DNA of 35,265 nucleotides from Gemmatimonadales bacterium. GTDB taxonomy: Bacteria > Gemmatimonadota > Gemmatimonadetes > Gemmatimonadales > JACORV01. The stretch spans positions 1 through 35,265 of the forward strand of contig DATJUT010000090.1 of NCBI GenBank assembly GCA_035502185.1, read 5' to 3'. This document shows, piece by piece, positions 18,430 through 26,738 of the stretch. The notes under the pieces were generated by a model, which saw only the letters and a program-made list of their open reading frames with translations, did not search any database and was not told the origin of the DNA. A program made the position numbers and the translations under genes. The stretch's first letter is position 1; each line of letters opens with the position of its first letter.

Positions 18430-18960
18430 ATGCGGGACAGCAGGCAGCTGGAGGCGGACGCCGCCGCGCACATCGCGGGCCTGATGGCCGTGGCGGCGCG
18501 CACCGCGCCCAAGACGCGCGGCATCGACAACGTCCGGGTGGTCGCGGTGGACGACCCGGCGTCGCGGGAGCGGCTGTGCGCGACGATGCAGGAGATCGCC
18601 CGGCGCGAGAACCGGCCGGGGCTCGCGCGCGACGCGCGCTCGATCGCGGCCGCGCCCGCCGTGCTGGTGATCGGCGTCGCGCCCGACCCGGCGGGCCTCG
18701 ACTGCGGGTTCTGCGGCCACGGCAGCTGCGACGGGCTCCGGGCCGCGGGCGGGGTGTGCGCCTTCAACTCGGTGGACCTCGGCATCGCGGCGTGCTCCGC
18801 GGCGGCCACGGCGAGCCAGCTCCGGGCCGACTGCCGGGTGATGTACTCGATCGGCTACGCGGCGCTCGAGCTGAAGCTGCTCGGCGGCGAGGTGCGCCAG
18901 GCGCTGGGGATCCCGGTGAGCATCACGGGGAAGAGCCCCTTCTTCGACAGAGGCGCGTAG
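18430..18960 (+). CDS. DUF2148 ferredoxin-like domain protein
   Basis: 176 residues. The central region has the DUF2148 (COG4739) cysteine pattern L-D-C-G-F-C-G-H-G-S-C followed by G-G-V-C-A-F and A-A-C-S-A-A, preceded by A-P-A-V-L-V-I-G-V. The cysteines suggest an Fe-S cluster, as the family name implies; the reaction is unknown. The C-terminal helix carries Y-S-I-G-Y-A-A and ends with G-K-S-P-F-F-D-R, which recurs in homologues. The ATG has GGGGGAG shortly upstream. It stands alone; the 198-nt stretch before it holds an AT-richer patch at 18252-18270 that may be a promoter but no clear hexamer pair. Confidence 0.85.
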   Translation: MRDSRQLEADAAAHIAGLMAVAARTAPKTRGIDNVRVVAVDDPASRERLCATMQEIARRENRPGLARDARSIAAAPAVLVIGVAPDPAGLDCGFCGHGSCDGLRAAGGVCAFNSVDLGIAACSAAATASQLRADCRVMYSIGYAALELKLLGGEVRQALGIPVSITGKSPFFDRGA

Positions 18961-19034
18961 ACGGGGTAGGATCGGGCCGGCGCGCCCTCACGCCGGGAGC
19001 GCGCGCGGGCCAGCCGGCCCGGCGCGGGCCAGCG

Positions 19035-19868
19035 TCAGAAGGTCGAAGCCAGCCGGTACCCGAGCCCGACGCCGAAGCGTCCACCGGCCTCGAAGGTCGG
19101 TGGCGCGCGGCCCGCCTCGCCGCTCGCCGTCAGGAACAGGCCGCCCACGAGCTGGAGCGACAGGTCGCCCTGCACCAACCCGACCCCGTCGCCCTCCACC
19201 AGCCAGCCGGTGGCCTCGAGGCCCGCCTCGACCCGGCCCGCCACGACCTCGGCCGCGAGCCGGCCGTAGGGACGGGCGCCGGCGCCCCACGACAGGCCGA
19301 GCCAGGGGCGCCAGCGGAAGTGCAGAGCCGGGCTCACCCACGTGCCGAGTCCCGGCGCGCCGCCCAGGGGCGTCAGCTCGAGGGTGGCGGCGGACTGGCT
19401 CACGACGAAGTGGCCGTCGGCGAGGTACTCGTAGCCGGCGGCCACCAGGATCGGGTCGAGATCGGCGAACAGCCGCGTCATCGCGCCGTAGGCGCGCTGG
19501 GTCGGAGGGCGGGCCGAGCCGGCCCGCGCCCGCGCCCCCAGCTCGAGCCACGCGCGCGGCTGGAGCGATGTCCGCACCAGCGCCCCGGCGTCGAGCACGC
19601 TGTAGAGCGGCGCGCCGCGCTCCTGCTCCAGCACCAAAGTCGCCGGCTGCGTGAGCGACCGCGCCGACGAGTACGAGTGGCCGATCAGCAGCTCCCAGCG
19701 GGGCGTGCCCTCCGGCGCCTGCGGCTTGGCCGCGGTGTCGGGAGCCGCCGGCTGGCGCGTGGTGTCCGCGGCCGGCGGCCGGCGCGTGCTGTCCGCGGCC
19801 TGCGCCGCGGCACGCGAGGCCGCCAGCGCCAGGACGGCGGCCGCGGCGAGCGCGACGCGCGCGCTCAC
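19035..19868 (-). CDS. Exported protein with probable outer-membrane barrel domain
   Basis: 277 residues from GTG 19868, which overlaps the stop of the upstream ACP-like gene as GTGA. Signal peptide V-S-A-R-V-A-L-A-A-A-A-V-L-A-L-A with cleavage near A-A-A-Q-A. Residues 25-65 are a Pro/Ala/Asp/Thr-rich linker with repeated R-P-P-A-A-D-T-T-R-type words. From about 70 on, alternating strands rich in Gly and aromatics (W-E-L-L-I-G-H-S-Y, A-L-H-F-R-W-R-P-W-L-G-L-S-W) end with terminal Phe, as outer-membrane barrels do. Family not recognised. Confidence 0.6.
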   Translation of the reverse strand: MSARVALAAAAVLALAASRAAAQAADSTRRPPAADTTRQPAAPDTAAKPQAPEGTPRWELLIGHSYSSARSLTQPATLVLEQERGAPLYSVLDAGALVRTSLQPRAWLELGARARAGSARPPTQRAYGAMTRLFADLDPILVAAGYEYLADGHFVVSQSAATLELTPLGGAPGLGTWVSPALHFRWRPWLGLSWGAGARPYGRLAAEVVAGRVEAGLEATGWLVEGDGVGLVQGDLSLQLVGGLFLTASGEAGRAPPTFEAGGRFGVGLGYRLASTF

Positions 19869-20146
19869 CGGACGGCCATCCGGCTCCACACGGAGCCCAC
19901 GAGGTCGCCGACGGTCCGGAGGTCGAGCAGCGCGCGGTCGTCCACCACGACGTGCACGACGTTCCGGATCGGCTTCGCCGCGCGCAGCACGTACCACTCG
20001 TCCCAGCCCAGGTCCGCGTGGAGTCGCGTCTTGCGGCCGATCTTCCGGCGCGCCCAGCCCGGCGAGAGCCCGCGCACGATGCGGATCACCGCGCGCTCGA
20101 CGCCCCCGTCGGTCCACCAGTGGCCGCGTTCGTCCTTGCGCCTCAT
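19865..20146 (-). CDS. Acyl-carrier-protein-like protein lacking the carrier serine
   Basis: 93 residues from ATG 20146. The order of elements is that of an acyl carrier protein: a first helix (A-V-I-R-I-V-R-G-L), T-R-L-H-A-D-L-G at the place of the ACP T-x-L-x-x-D-L-G motif, a hydrophobic strand (V-V-H-V-V-V-D-D), and L-R-T-V-G-D-L-V, which is the closing helix motif. However where ACPs have D-S-L there is W-D-E-W, so the serine that receives phosphopantetheine is missing. It is very basic at the N-terminus. It could be a structural relative or a regulator. It shares a 4-base overlap with the exported barrel gene and is divergent from the hydrolase-methyltransferase pair. Confidence 0.65.
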   Translation of the reverse strand: MRRKDERGHWWTDGGVERAVIRIVRGLSPGWARRKIGRKTRLHADLGWDEWYVLRAAKPIRNVVHVVVDDRALLDLRTVGDLVGSVWSRMAVR

Positions 20147-20243
20147 GGGTCGTCCGTGGTTAGATCGTGGACGGGCACTCGCCGCCCGGGCGACGAACAC
20201 CGCACGCGGCACTCCGCCGAACAAGAGGTGAAGTGATTCGGAA

Positions 20244-21104
20244 ATGGACGTGAGTCGGACCGACTGGGCCGTGCGGGCCGCGGGCCGCGTCGAGGCGCGG
20301 CTCGCCGCGAGGCCGCACTGGTGGTCGCCGATGGACCGCGGGCTGCTGCTCACCACGCGGACCGACTTCCGCGCCCGCCCGCTGTCCGCGGCGTTCACGG
20401 TCCGGGCGCTGCACGCGGACGGAACGCCGCGACGCGTGGCGGCCGCCGAGGGCGCGGGCCGGCCGCTGGTGATCCTGCCGGGGATGTACGCGTCGCTCGA
20501 CGAGGGGCTGTTCGCCGACGTCGCCGAGATCGCGTCCCGCCGCGGGCGTGCCGTGGTGCTGGTGGAGGACCGGCTGGCGGCGGGCACGCTCGCCCTCACC
20601 GCCGGCGAGGTGCCTTCGCTCCACCGCATCGGGCTCGAGCTGGCCGCGATCGCCGGGCAGCTGGCCGAGCGCCCGGACGTGCTGGCGCTGTCGGCCGGAG
20701 CCGCCGCCGCCCTCGCCGCGCCCCCGGGCACCTTTGCGCGCATCGCCACGTTCTCGGGCGCGCTCGACCTGTGGGCCACGGCCGAAAACCTGGCGCGCCA
20801 CCCGATGCCGCGGTTCCACTACTCGCAGGTCCACAAGCGGGCGTTCCACGGCGCCGGCCTCCCGCCGCCGCCGCTCGCCACCATCCCGGCGCGGCTCGCG
20901 GCCGGCGCGCCGTGCGGCGCCCCGCCCGATCCGCTGCTCGTCGTGCACGCGGTGGACGACCCGGTCGTGCCGGAGTCGGTGGTCGCCGGCTTCGCGCTCG
21001 ACGACGGCCAGCACGCGCTGCTCCTGCCCGCGGGCGCGCACCTCGGCTTCGGCACGCTGGCCGGCGACGACGTGTATCTCGAGCCGTTCGAGGAGGACGA
21101 CTGA
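20244..21104 (+). CDS. Alpha/beta hydrolase fold protein
   Basis: 286 residues. V-I-L-P-G-M-Y-A-S after the first strand, a nucleophile elbow A-L-S-A-G with Ser near 151 (the first Gly of G-x-S-x-G is replaced by Ala), the acid loop A-V-D-D-P-V-V-P near 233-240, and the catalytic His in G-A-H-L-G-F-G near 267-273. The late D-D-P-V-V-P and H-L-G-F pattern is like the YheT group (COG0429). Substrate unknown; no signal peptide, so cytosolic. GAGGTG lies 12 nt upstream of ATG, a little far. Its stop overlaps the start of the O-methyltransferase by one base (TGATG). Confidence 0.78.
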   Translation: MDVSRTDWAVRAAGRVEARLAARPHWWSPMDRGLLLTTRTDFRARPLSAAFTVRALHADGTPRRVAAAEGAGRPLVILPGMYASLDEGLFADVAEIASRRGRAVVLVEDRLAAGTLALTAGEVPSLHRIGLELAAIAGQLAERPDVLALSAGAAAALAAPPGTFARIATFSGALDLWATAENLARHPMPRFHYSQVHKRAFHGAGLPPPPLATIPARLAAGAPCGAPPDPLLVVHAVDDPVVPESVVAGFALDDGQHALLLPAGAHLGFGTLAGDDVYLEPFEEDD

Positions 21105-21760
21105 TGGCGGCGCGGGACCTGGCCATCGTGCATCCGCACGTCGAGCGTTACCTCGCCGCGCTGATCCCGCCGCGCGACCGGGTGATGCGGGAGATGGAGG
21201 CGCACGCGCGGCGCGAGGGCATCCCCATCGTCGGGCCGGTGGTGGGGCGGCTGTTCTACCTGCTGGCGCTCGTGTCCGGCGCCAGGCGCGTGATGGAGCT
21301 GGGCTCGGCGATCGGCTACTCGACGATGTGGTGGGCGCGGGCGGTGGGCCCGCGCGGCACGGTGTGGTACACCGACGCCAGTCCGGCGAACGCCCGCGAC
21401 GCGCGGGCGTACCTGAGGCGCGGCGGCGTGCTGGACCGGGTCGAGATCCTGGTGGGCGACGCGCTCGAGTCGATGGCCCGGGTGAAGGGGCGGTTCGACG
21501 TCGTCTTCTGCGACGTGGACAAGCCGGGCTACCCGGAGGCCTACCGCGCGGCGATGCGGCGGCTGAGGCCGGGCGGGCTCCTGGTCGTGGACAACACTCT
21601 ATGGAAAGGGCGGGTGACGCGGGGACGCGCCAGCGCGCGGCGCGACCCGGCCACCGCGGCGGTGCAGAAGCTGAATCGCCTCGCCTACGCGGCGGACCGG
21701 CGGGCGTTCGCCGCGGTGATCCCGCTCCGGGACGGGGTGACGGTGGTGGTGAAGCGGTAG
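21104..21760 (+). CDS. SAM-dependent O-methyltransferase, class 3 (COMT-like)
   Basis: 218 residues. SAM motif I is V-M-E-L-G-S-A-I-G-Y-S-T near 63-74, D-V-V-F-C-D-V-D-K-P-G-Y near 131-142 carries the divalent-metal ligands typical of COG4122, and R-P-G-G-L-L-V-V-D-N-T-L-W-K-G near 154-168 is the usual post-strand motif with Asp-Asn as metal ligands. The protein is complete and of normal length. Such enzymes methylate catechol-type hydroxyls; the acceptor is unknown. AGGAGG lies about 8 nt before ATG and the gene is translationally coupled to the hydrolase, so the two probably act on one small molecule. Confidence 0.9.
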   Translation: MAARDLAIVHPHVERYLAALIPPRDRVMREMEAHARREGIPIVGPVVGRLFYLLALVSGARRVMELGSAIGYSTMWWARAVGPRGTVWYTDASPANARDARAYLRRGGVLDRVEILVGDALESMARVKGRFDVVFCDVDKPGYPEAYRAAMRRLRPGGLLVVDNTLWKGRVTRGRASARRDPATAAVQKLNRLAYAADRRAFAAVIPLRDGVTVVVKR

Positions 21761-21904
21761 GGTGGAGAGCATCGCGGCGCGGCGCCCGGAGTCTCGACCC
21801 TTCGTGTCCGGGTCGTGAAGCCGCCGGCACGCCGAGGGATCGTTGAATGACGCTGGCCTGACGCCCCCGCGCTACCTTGGGCGCCGGACGCTCGGGAGGT
21901 GGAT

Positions 21905-23254
21905 CTGGACGCCAGGTACGCCGCCGCCGGACTCGTCGGCCTGCTGCTCGTTGGCTGCTCCACGGACAAGATCACGAGGGTGGCCCCGACCGTCACTGCG
22001 GCCGCCGACGCCTGGTCCGGAGGCATTGTCCTGTTGGGCTCGAGGTCGTTCACCGGGCCCGACTCGGTCCCGGTCGTCACCGTGGGGAACGACACGCTGG
22101 TCGTGCAGAGGCGTGGGGTCGACTCGGTGCTGGTGCAGCTTCCGGACACCGACGGCGCCATCAGCCTTGTCGTGCGGCTCCGGGCCGGCGGTCACGCGAA
22201 CGTGCTGGTAAGCGTGCACGGCTTTGCGTCGGTGCGGCCCGGTCCGCCCCTGGAAGTGAATGCCCAATTGTACCCGTGGCCCGACGCCGGCAATCCCACG
22301 GCGCTCGCGATTCAGGACGGCAGGCTGGTGCTGCTGAACCTGGCGAGCCTCACCGTGTCGGCGCCGCTCGCTCCGGACACGGGGCTGTTTTGCCACACCA
22401 CCGACTACGGCTCATTCGCGCCGGTGCCGTCGGCGACGGTGCCGGGCCTCGTGACGGCGCTGACGTCCTGCCCCGGGGGCGCCGGCTACGGACGGGTGCT
22501 GGCGGTTCCGATCTCGCCTGCCGCCGCGCCTCCCGATACCAGCCCGTTGACGGCAGCCGAAGTCGGCGTGCACCTGAGCCGCGGCAAGTGGCTCGTCAGC
22601 AATGGGCATGCGGGACTGGTCGTCTACGCACGAACGGACTCCGTCACGTTCAGCCAGACCGCCCCGAACGGGTTTGAAGCGTTCGGCGCGGTGGTGTCGC
22701 CGCGCGGGGACCGCGTCGTGCCGACCTTCACGTTGTGCGGGACCGTAACCGGCCTCCCCGTCTACGACGCCGCCGGCGCCGTGGCGTACCGCATCGCGAA
22801 CATCCCCTGCGCGAGCGGCCCTGCGACGTTCACCGAGGCGGGGGACACGCTGTACGTCTCCGGCGTGGACTCGCTCTACGCGGAGGTGCTCCTGGCGGTG
22901 GACGCGACGACCGGCTCGATCCTGGCACGCGCGATCCGCTCCCCCGATACCCTTTACATCCGTGCCAGCCCGACGGCGGGGTTGGCCGCGGATCCGCTCC
23001 GGCCGTTCCTGTACGCGGCCGGCTGGCGGGACGGCCCGGTTCTCGATGTGCTGGACCGGGGCACGCTGCAGTCGGTCGCCTCGCTGCGGCCTCCGGCATC
23101 GGTCACAGCCGGCCTGGATAGCCGGGCGAATCCGTTGATGGGCTACCCGTGGACGATCGTGATGAACCCGATCGCGCGGCGGCTCTACGTCGTCCCAACC
23201 AACAAGTCGGCGACGCCCGAGCCGTATGTGTTCGAGTACGAGCTGATGCCTTAG
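21905..23254 (+). CDS. Hypothetical lipoprotein, probable CTG start
   Basis: 449 residues from CTG 21905. GGGAGG at 21894-21899 stands 5 nt before it, whereas GTG 21899, also in frame, overlaps that ribosome site and could not use it. The N-terminus (A-R-Y-A-A-A-G-L-V-G-L-L-L-V-G-C) is a lipoprotein signal. The rest is beta-rich, with repeating strands separated by D-G/D-T turns, consistent with a beta propeller or similar; four to six blades would fit the length, but I see no named motif. Codon choice is a little less GC-extreme than in neighbours (for example AAT, CCA, TTG), so a different history is possible. Function unknown. Confidence 0.72.
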   Translation: MDARYAAAGLVGLLLVGCSTDKITRVAPTVTAAADAWSGGIVLLGSRSFTGPDSVPVVTVGNDTLVVQRRGVDSVLVQLPDTDGAISLVVRLRAGGHANVLVSVHGFASVRPGPPLEVNAQLYPWPDAGNPTALAIQDGRLVLLNLASLTVSAPLAPDTGLFCHTTDYGSFAPVPSATVPGLVTALTSCPGGAGYGRVLAVPISPAAAPPDTSPLTAAEVGVHLSRGKWLVSNGHAGLVVYARTDSVTFSQTAPNGFEAFGAVVSPRGDRVVPTFTLCGTVTGLPVYDAAGAVAYRIANIPCASGPATFTEAGDTLYVSGVDSLYAEVLLAVDATTGSILARAIRSPDTLYIRASPTAGLAADPLRPFLYAAGWRDGPVLDVLDRGTLQSVASLRPPASVTAGLDSRANPLMGYPWTIVMNPIARRLYVVPTNKSATPEPYVFEYELMP

Positions 23255-23297
23255 CTGCGCCTGGGCGCATCCCGAGCCTCGACGCCGCGCCCCCCCC

Positions 23298-23330
23298 TTG
23301 CAACTTTCTACTACAACTGTAGTATACTAT
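23298..23330 (+). promoter_or_regulatory. BlaI-type dyad operator and overlapping promoter
   Basis: TACTACAACTGTAGTA at 23309-23324 is a 7+2+7 inverted repeat of the BlaI/MecI operator type. It overlaps a second perfect palindrome TAGTATACTA (23320-23329). TATACT at 23323-23328 or TAGTAT at 23320-23325 can act as -10, with TTGCAA 23298-23303 as -35. Repressor binding here would block its own promoter. Transcription would begin at or next to ATG 23334, and no Shine-Dalgarno is present, so the first gene is probably leaderless. Confidence 0.8.
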
Positions 23331-23333
23331 TCC

Positions 23334-23720
23334 ATGACCCCGGACCTCGAGCTGAGCGAGCTGCAGCTCGCCGTGATGCGCGCGCTGTGGCAGAAGACCA
23401 GGGCGTCGGTGGCCGAGGTGCGCGAGGCCCTGGAGGCGGAGCGCGGCCTGGCGCTCACGACCGTCGCCACGGTCCTCACGCGCCTGGAGAAGGCCGGGCT
23501 CGTGGCCCACCGGGCGGCCGGCCGACACTACGTGTACCGTCCCCTCGTATCAGAGGAGGAGGTGCGCCGCTCGATGGTCTCGGCGCTCGCCGACCGGCTG
23601 TTCGAGGGGGACGTCGCGGCCCTCGTGAGCCACCTGGTCAGCGCCCGCGAGATCGAGCCCGGCGATCTGGCCCGCGTCAAGCGGCTCATCGAGGAACGGG
23701 AACGGAAGGGAGGCCGCTAG
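23334..23720 (+). CDS. BlaI/MecI/CopY family transcriptional repressor
   Basis: 128 residues, normal for the family. Winged helix: L-S-E-L-Q-L-A-V-M-R-A-L-W at 6-18, the recognition part T-T-V-A-T-V-L-T-R-L-E-K-A-G-L-V near 42-57 and the wing H-R-A-A-G-R-H-Y-V-Y-R-P. A C-terminal dimerisation helix region follows. In BlaI the repressor is cut after the partner membrane peptidase senses a signal; the partner M56 gene starts 1 nt after the stop. The dyad directly upstream fits autorepression of the operon. The true inducer is unknown because the partner lacks a beta-lactam-binding domain. Confidence 0.92.
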   Translation: MTPDLELSELQLAVMRALWQKTRASVAEVREALEAERGLALTTVATVLTRLEKAGLVAHRAAGRHYVYRPLVSEEEVRRSMVSALADRLFEGDVAALVSHLVSAREIEPGDLARVKRLIEERERKGGR

Positions 23721-23721
23721 A

Positions 23722-25623
23722 ATGGCGCTCGCGCTCCTGGCCGTCGCGTGGCTGCTGACTTATCTGCTGCACAGCACGATCCTGCTGGGCGGAGCCTGGC
23801 TGCTCTCGGCCACGCGCACCGTCCGGTCGGCGCTCGCGCACGACACGCTGTGGAAGGTGTGCCTGGTGGGCGGGCTGGTGACCGCCACCGTGCAGACTGC
23901 GTTCCCCTTCGACGGGCCCGGGCGGCGCTTCTGGCTGCCGGGCGGCTCGGCGGCGCAGGCGCAGGCGGCGGTCTCCGCGAGCCCGGCGGCCTCGGCGCCG
24001 ATCGCCTCCGCATCGCAGGCCGATCGCCGCGCTGCGGTGCAGGGGTCGTCGCCCGCCGCACCTTACGCCCTTGCACCCTCCACCGGGGACGCCGGCCCCG
24101 GCTCGTTCCGCGCCCCGGTCTCGGCGTCCGTGCCGGCGACCCCAGGCCCCAACCCCCAATCCCGAACGCCCGGCGTGGCCTGGCCTCTCATCCTCCTCGG
24201 CGTCTGGCTGCTCGGCGCCGCGGGGTCCCTCGCCAGGCTCGGTCTCCGTCGCGTCCGCTTCTGCCGCCGCCTCGGCGACCGGCGAGAGCTGCGTGACGGC
24301 GAGCTGGTGGAGATGCTCGACTCGCTCCGCACGTCGGCGGGCGTCCGGCGCCGGGTGCGGCTCGCGGTGTCGGCGGAGCTGACGGGCCCGGTCGCGATGG
24401 GCGGCGCGGAGATCTGTCTCCCCGAGCGGGTGCTGACTTCCCTCGCGCCGGCGGAGCAGCGTGCGGTGCTCGCGCACGAGCTGGGTCACCTGGTGCGCCG
24501 CGACCCGACGTGGCTGGCCCTCGGGGTCGTGCTCGAGAACCTGCTGTTCGTGCAGCCGCTGAACCGGATGGCGCGGCGTCGCGTCCAGGAAGCCGCCGAA
24601 TACCTGTGCGACGATTGGGCGGTGCGGCAGACCGGCGGCGGCCTCACGCTGGCCAGGTGCCTGGCCGAAGTGGCGACCTGGCTCCAGGCCCCGCGGAGGG
24701 CGGTGCCGGTGTCGGGGATGGCCGAAAACCGCTCGCAGCTGGTCACACGCGTGCAGCGGCTCCTGGACGGCGTCGAGCCGCGCGCCGCGCGCGGCTTCCG
24801 GCTCGCCGTCCCGGTCGCGGCACTCGCGCTCTCCTCGGTCGCGTTCGCGGCCCCGGGCGTCCGGCCGCCGTGCGACGAGGGTGGTTCAGGTGCGGCCGCG
24901 CTCGCCACCGCGGGGCGCCACGCGGGAGGCGGTGTGCCCGCCGGCGATCACCACACGTGGGCGACGATCCGGGACGGCCGCCTGCTGACCTTCCGCGCCG
25001 GCTTCGCGCCCAGCATCACGGGCCAGGGCCGGCTCGGCATCCGGCGCGGGGGGCTCGCCATCGAGGTGACGGACGACCAGCACCTCACCGTCAACGGCCG
25101 GAACGTGGACGAGGACGAGGAGGTGCCGGTGAGCGAGGCCGACACCGTGCGGATCGTGGACGAGCACGGCCGGACGGTCTGGAGCTTCCGGCCGGTGTGG
25201 ATCGCGTCCGACGAAACCGGCGAGCCCGCGGACGGCGACGCGGAGTCCGCCGCGCCCGACGACTGGGGCGACGTGGGCGCGCTGGCCGACAGCGCGGCGT
25301 CGCTGGGAGTGGAGGTCGCGGGCGTGGTGGACGTCGAGGCGCTCGCGGCCGCTTCCACCGAGATCGCGCGCGCCACTGGCCGCCTGGGGCACGAGGTCAC
25401 GGTGAAGATCGCGCCCCGCCTCGCGCGGCTGCAGCAGATGAGCGAGCGCATGGCGAGCAAGGCGGCGCCGCGGCTGGCACGGATGGGCATGCGCATCGCG
25501 GCGAGCGTCGGTCCGGCGGTCGACCGCGCCCTGTGCGGCCGCGCGGTGTGCGCCACCGCCCCGCGCAGCGCGCCGGTCCGGCGGCATCGTGACATCGACG
25601 GCACCAAGCGGCTGCGCCCCTGA
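23722..25623 (+). CDS. M56 (BlaR1/MecR1-type) membrane metallopeptidase
   Basis: 633 residues. Membrane helices at about 4-28, 40-60, 153-172 and again near 350. Zinc site H-E-L-G-H at 252-256 with third ligand probably Glu293 in A-E-Y-L-C-D-D. This is the peptidase that cuts BlaI-type repressors after sensing. Residues 72-150 are an Ala/Ser/Pro linker that contains a 30-nt block related to an intergenic repeat 9 kb away. The C-terminal 250 residues are outside the membrane and show no penicillin-binding-protein domain; they have a beta-rich part (H-L-T-V-N-G-R-N-V-D) and a helical tail, so the signal is not obviously a beta-lactam. GGGAGG lies about 9 nt before ATG. Confidence 0.88.
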   Translation: MALALLAVAWLLTYLLHSTILLGGAWLLSATRTVRSALAHDTLWKVCLVGGLVTATVQTAFPFDGPGRRFWLPGGSAAQAQAAVSASPAASAPIASASQADRRAAVQGSSPAAPYALAPSTGDAGPGSFRAPVSASVPATPGPNPQSRTPGVAWPLILLGVWLLGAAGSLARLGLRRVRFCRRLGDRRELRDGELVEMLDSLRTSAGVRRRVRLAVSAELTGPVAMGGAEICLPERVLTSLAPAEQRAVLAHELGHLVRRDPTWLALGVVLENLLFVQPLNRMARRRVQEAAEYLCDDWAVRQTGGGLTLARCLAEVATWLQAPRRAVPVSGMAENRSQLVTRVQRLLDGVEPRAARGFRLAVPVAALALSSVAFAAPGVRPPCDEGGSGAAALATAGRHAGGGVPAGDHHTWATIRDGRLLTFRAGFAPSITGQGRLGIRRGGLAIEVTDDQHLTVNGRNVDEDEEVPVSEADTVRIVDEHGRTVWSFRPVWIASDETGEPADGDAESAAPDDWGDVGALADSAASLGVEVAGVVDVEALAAASTEIARATGRLGHEVTVKIAPRLARLQQMSERMASKAAPRLARMGMRIAASVGPAVDRALCGRAVCATAPRSAPVRRHRDIDGTKRLRP

Positions 25624-25624
25624 G

Positions 25625-26731
25625 ATGCGAGGGGGCGGTCGAGGCGGGGGCCGCGTCGCGCCGCCAGCCGTGCGGCTGATCGCCGCGCTGGCCGCCGCCC
25701 TCTCGCTCGCGGCGTGGCCGTCGCCCGGCCGTGCGGGCCAGGTGCCGGACGGCCGGCTCCGGCTGGAGTTCGACACCAGCGAGGCGGAAGCCGTCCTCTC
25801 CATTCTCGCCAAGCGGGCGGCGCACCAGGGCGTGGGCGCGGACGACTGGCGGCGGCTGTTCCAGGCCGAGCCGTACGCGAGGCTCAAGGCCCGCGAAGCC
25901 TCGATGGGCCGGGCCTTCGCCGACTCGGACTTCCAGCGGTTCGTGCTCTCCGATTCCCTGGCCGGGCGGACGACGGAGCTGCGGCAGACCCTCGACGACT
26001 GGAAGCGGGCCGACCTCGCCGCGGCCGCCGCCCGCGCCTTCGCGTACCTGCCGGCCGACGCCACGATCCGCGCGAAGGTCTACCCCGTCATCAAGCCGAA
26101 GACCAACAGCTTCGTGTTCGAGCCGACCACGAACCCGGCGATCTTCCTCTACCTGAATCCGGCCGAGACCCAGGCCCAGTTCGAGAACACCGTCGCGCAC
26201 GAGCTGCACCACATCGGCTACGCCAGCGTCGCGGCGCGGTTCGATTCGGCCATCGCGGCGCTGCCGCCGCAGGCGCGCGCGGCCGCCGAGTGGATGGGCG
26301 CGTTCGGCGAGGGCTTCGCGATGCTCGCAGCCGCGGGCGGGCCCGACGTCCATCCCCACGCGGACAGCCCTCCCGAGGACCGCGCCCGCTGGGACCGCGA
26401 CGTCGCCAACGTCGGCCGCGACCTGCCGATCCTGGAGCGCTTCTTCCTCGACGTGGCGCAGGGCAGGCTCGCGACGCCGGAGGACCGTCAGCGGGTGGCC
26501 GGCCAGTTCTTCGGCGTGCAGGGCCCCTGGTACACGGTGGGCTGGAAGATGGCGGTGGTGATCGAGCGGCGGTTCGGCCGCGCGAGACTGATCGCGTGCA
26601 TGCTCGACCCGCGCTCGCTGCTCGTCACGTACGACCGCGCGGCCGCCGAGCTGAACGGCGCCGGCGGCGAGCGGCTCCCGCTGTGGTCGGACGAGCTGCT
26701 GCGCGTGATGGGAGCGGCCCCGGGCCCGTAG
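25625..26731 (+). CDS. Exported DUF5700-like zinc peptidase
   Basis: 368 residues from ATG 25625, 1 nt after the M56 stop and so presumably translated by coupling; there is no separate ribosome site. GTG 25670 is an alternative that also keeps the signal peptide (V-R-L-I-A-A-L-A-A-A-L-S-L-A-A-W, cleaved near G-R-A-G-Q). Zinc motif H-E-L-H-H at 192-196 and G-E-G-F-A with Glu229 as likely third ligand; the H-H-I-G-Y context is that of the putative zinc peptidase family DUF5700. The product should be periplasmic. Its place behind a BlaI-M56 pair suggests that the repressor controls it, but its substrate is unknown. Confidence 0.78.
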   Translation: MRGGGRGGGRVAPPAVRLIAALAAALSLAAWPSPGRAGQVPDGRLRLEFDTSEAEAVLSILAKRAAHQGVGADDWRRLFQAEPYARLKAREASMGRAFADSDFQRFVLSDSLAGRTTELRQTLDDWKRADLAAAAARAFAYLPADATIRAKVYPVIKPKTNSFVFEPTTNPAIFLYLNPAETQAQFENTVAHELHHIGYASVAARFDSAIAALPPQARAAAEWMGAFGEGFAMLAAAGGPDVHPHADSPPEDRARWDRDVANVGRDLPILERFFLDVAQGRLATPEDRQRVAGQFFGVQGPWYTVGWKMAVVIERRFGRARLIACMLDPRSLLVTYDRAAAELNGAGGERLPLWSDELLRVMGAAPGP

Positions 26732-26738
26732 CCGCCGG

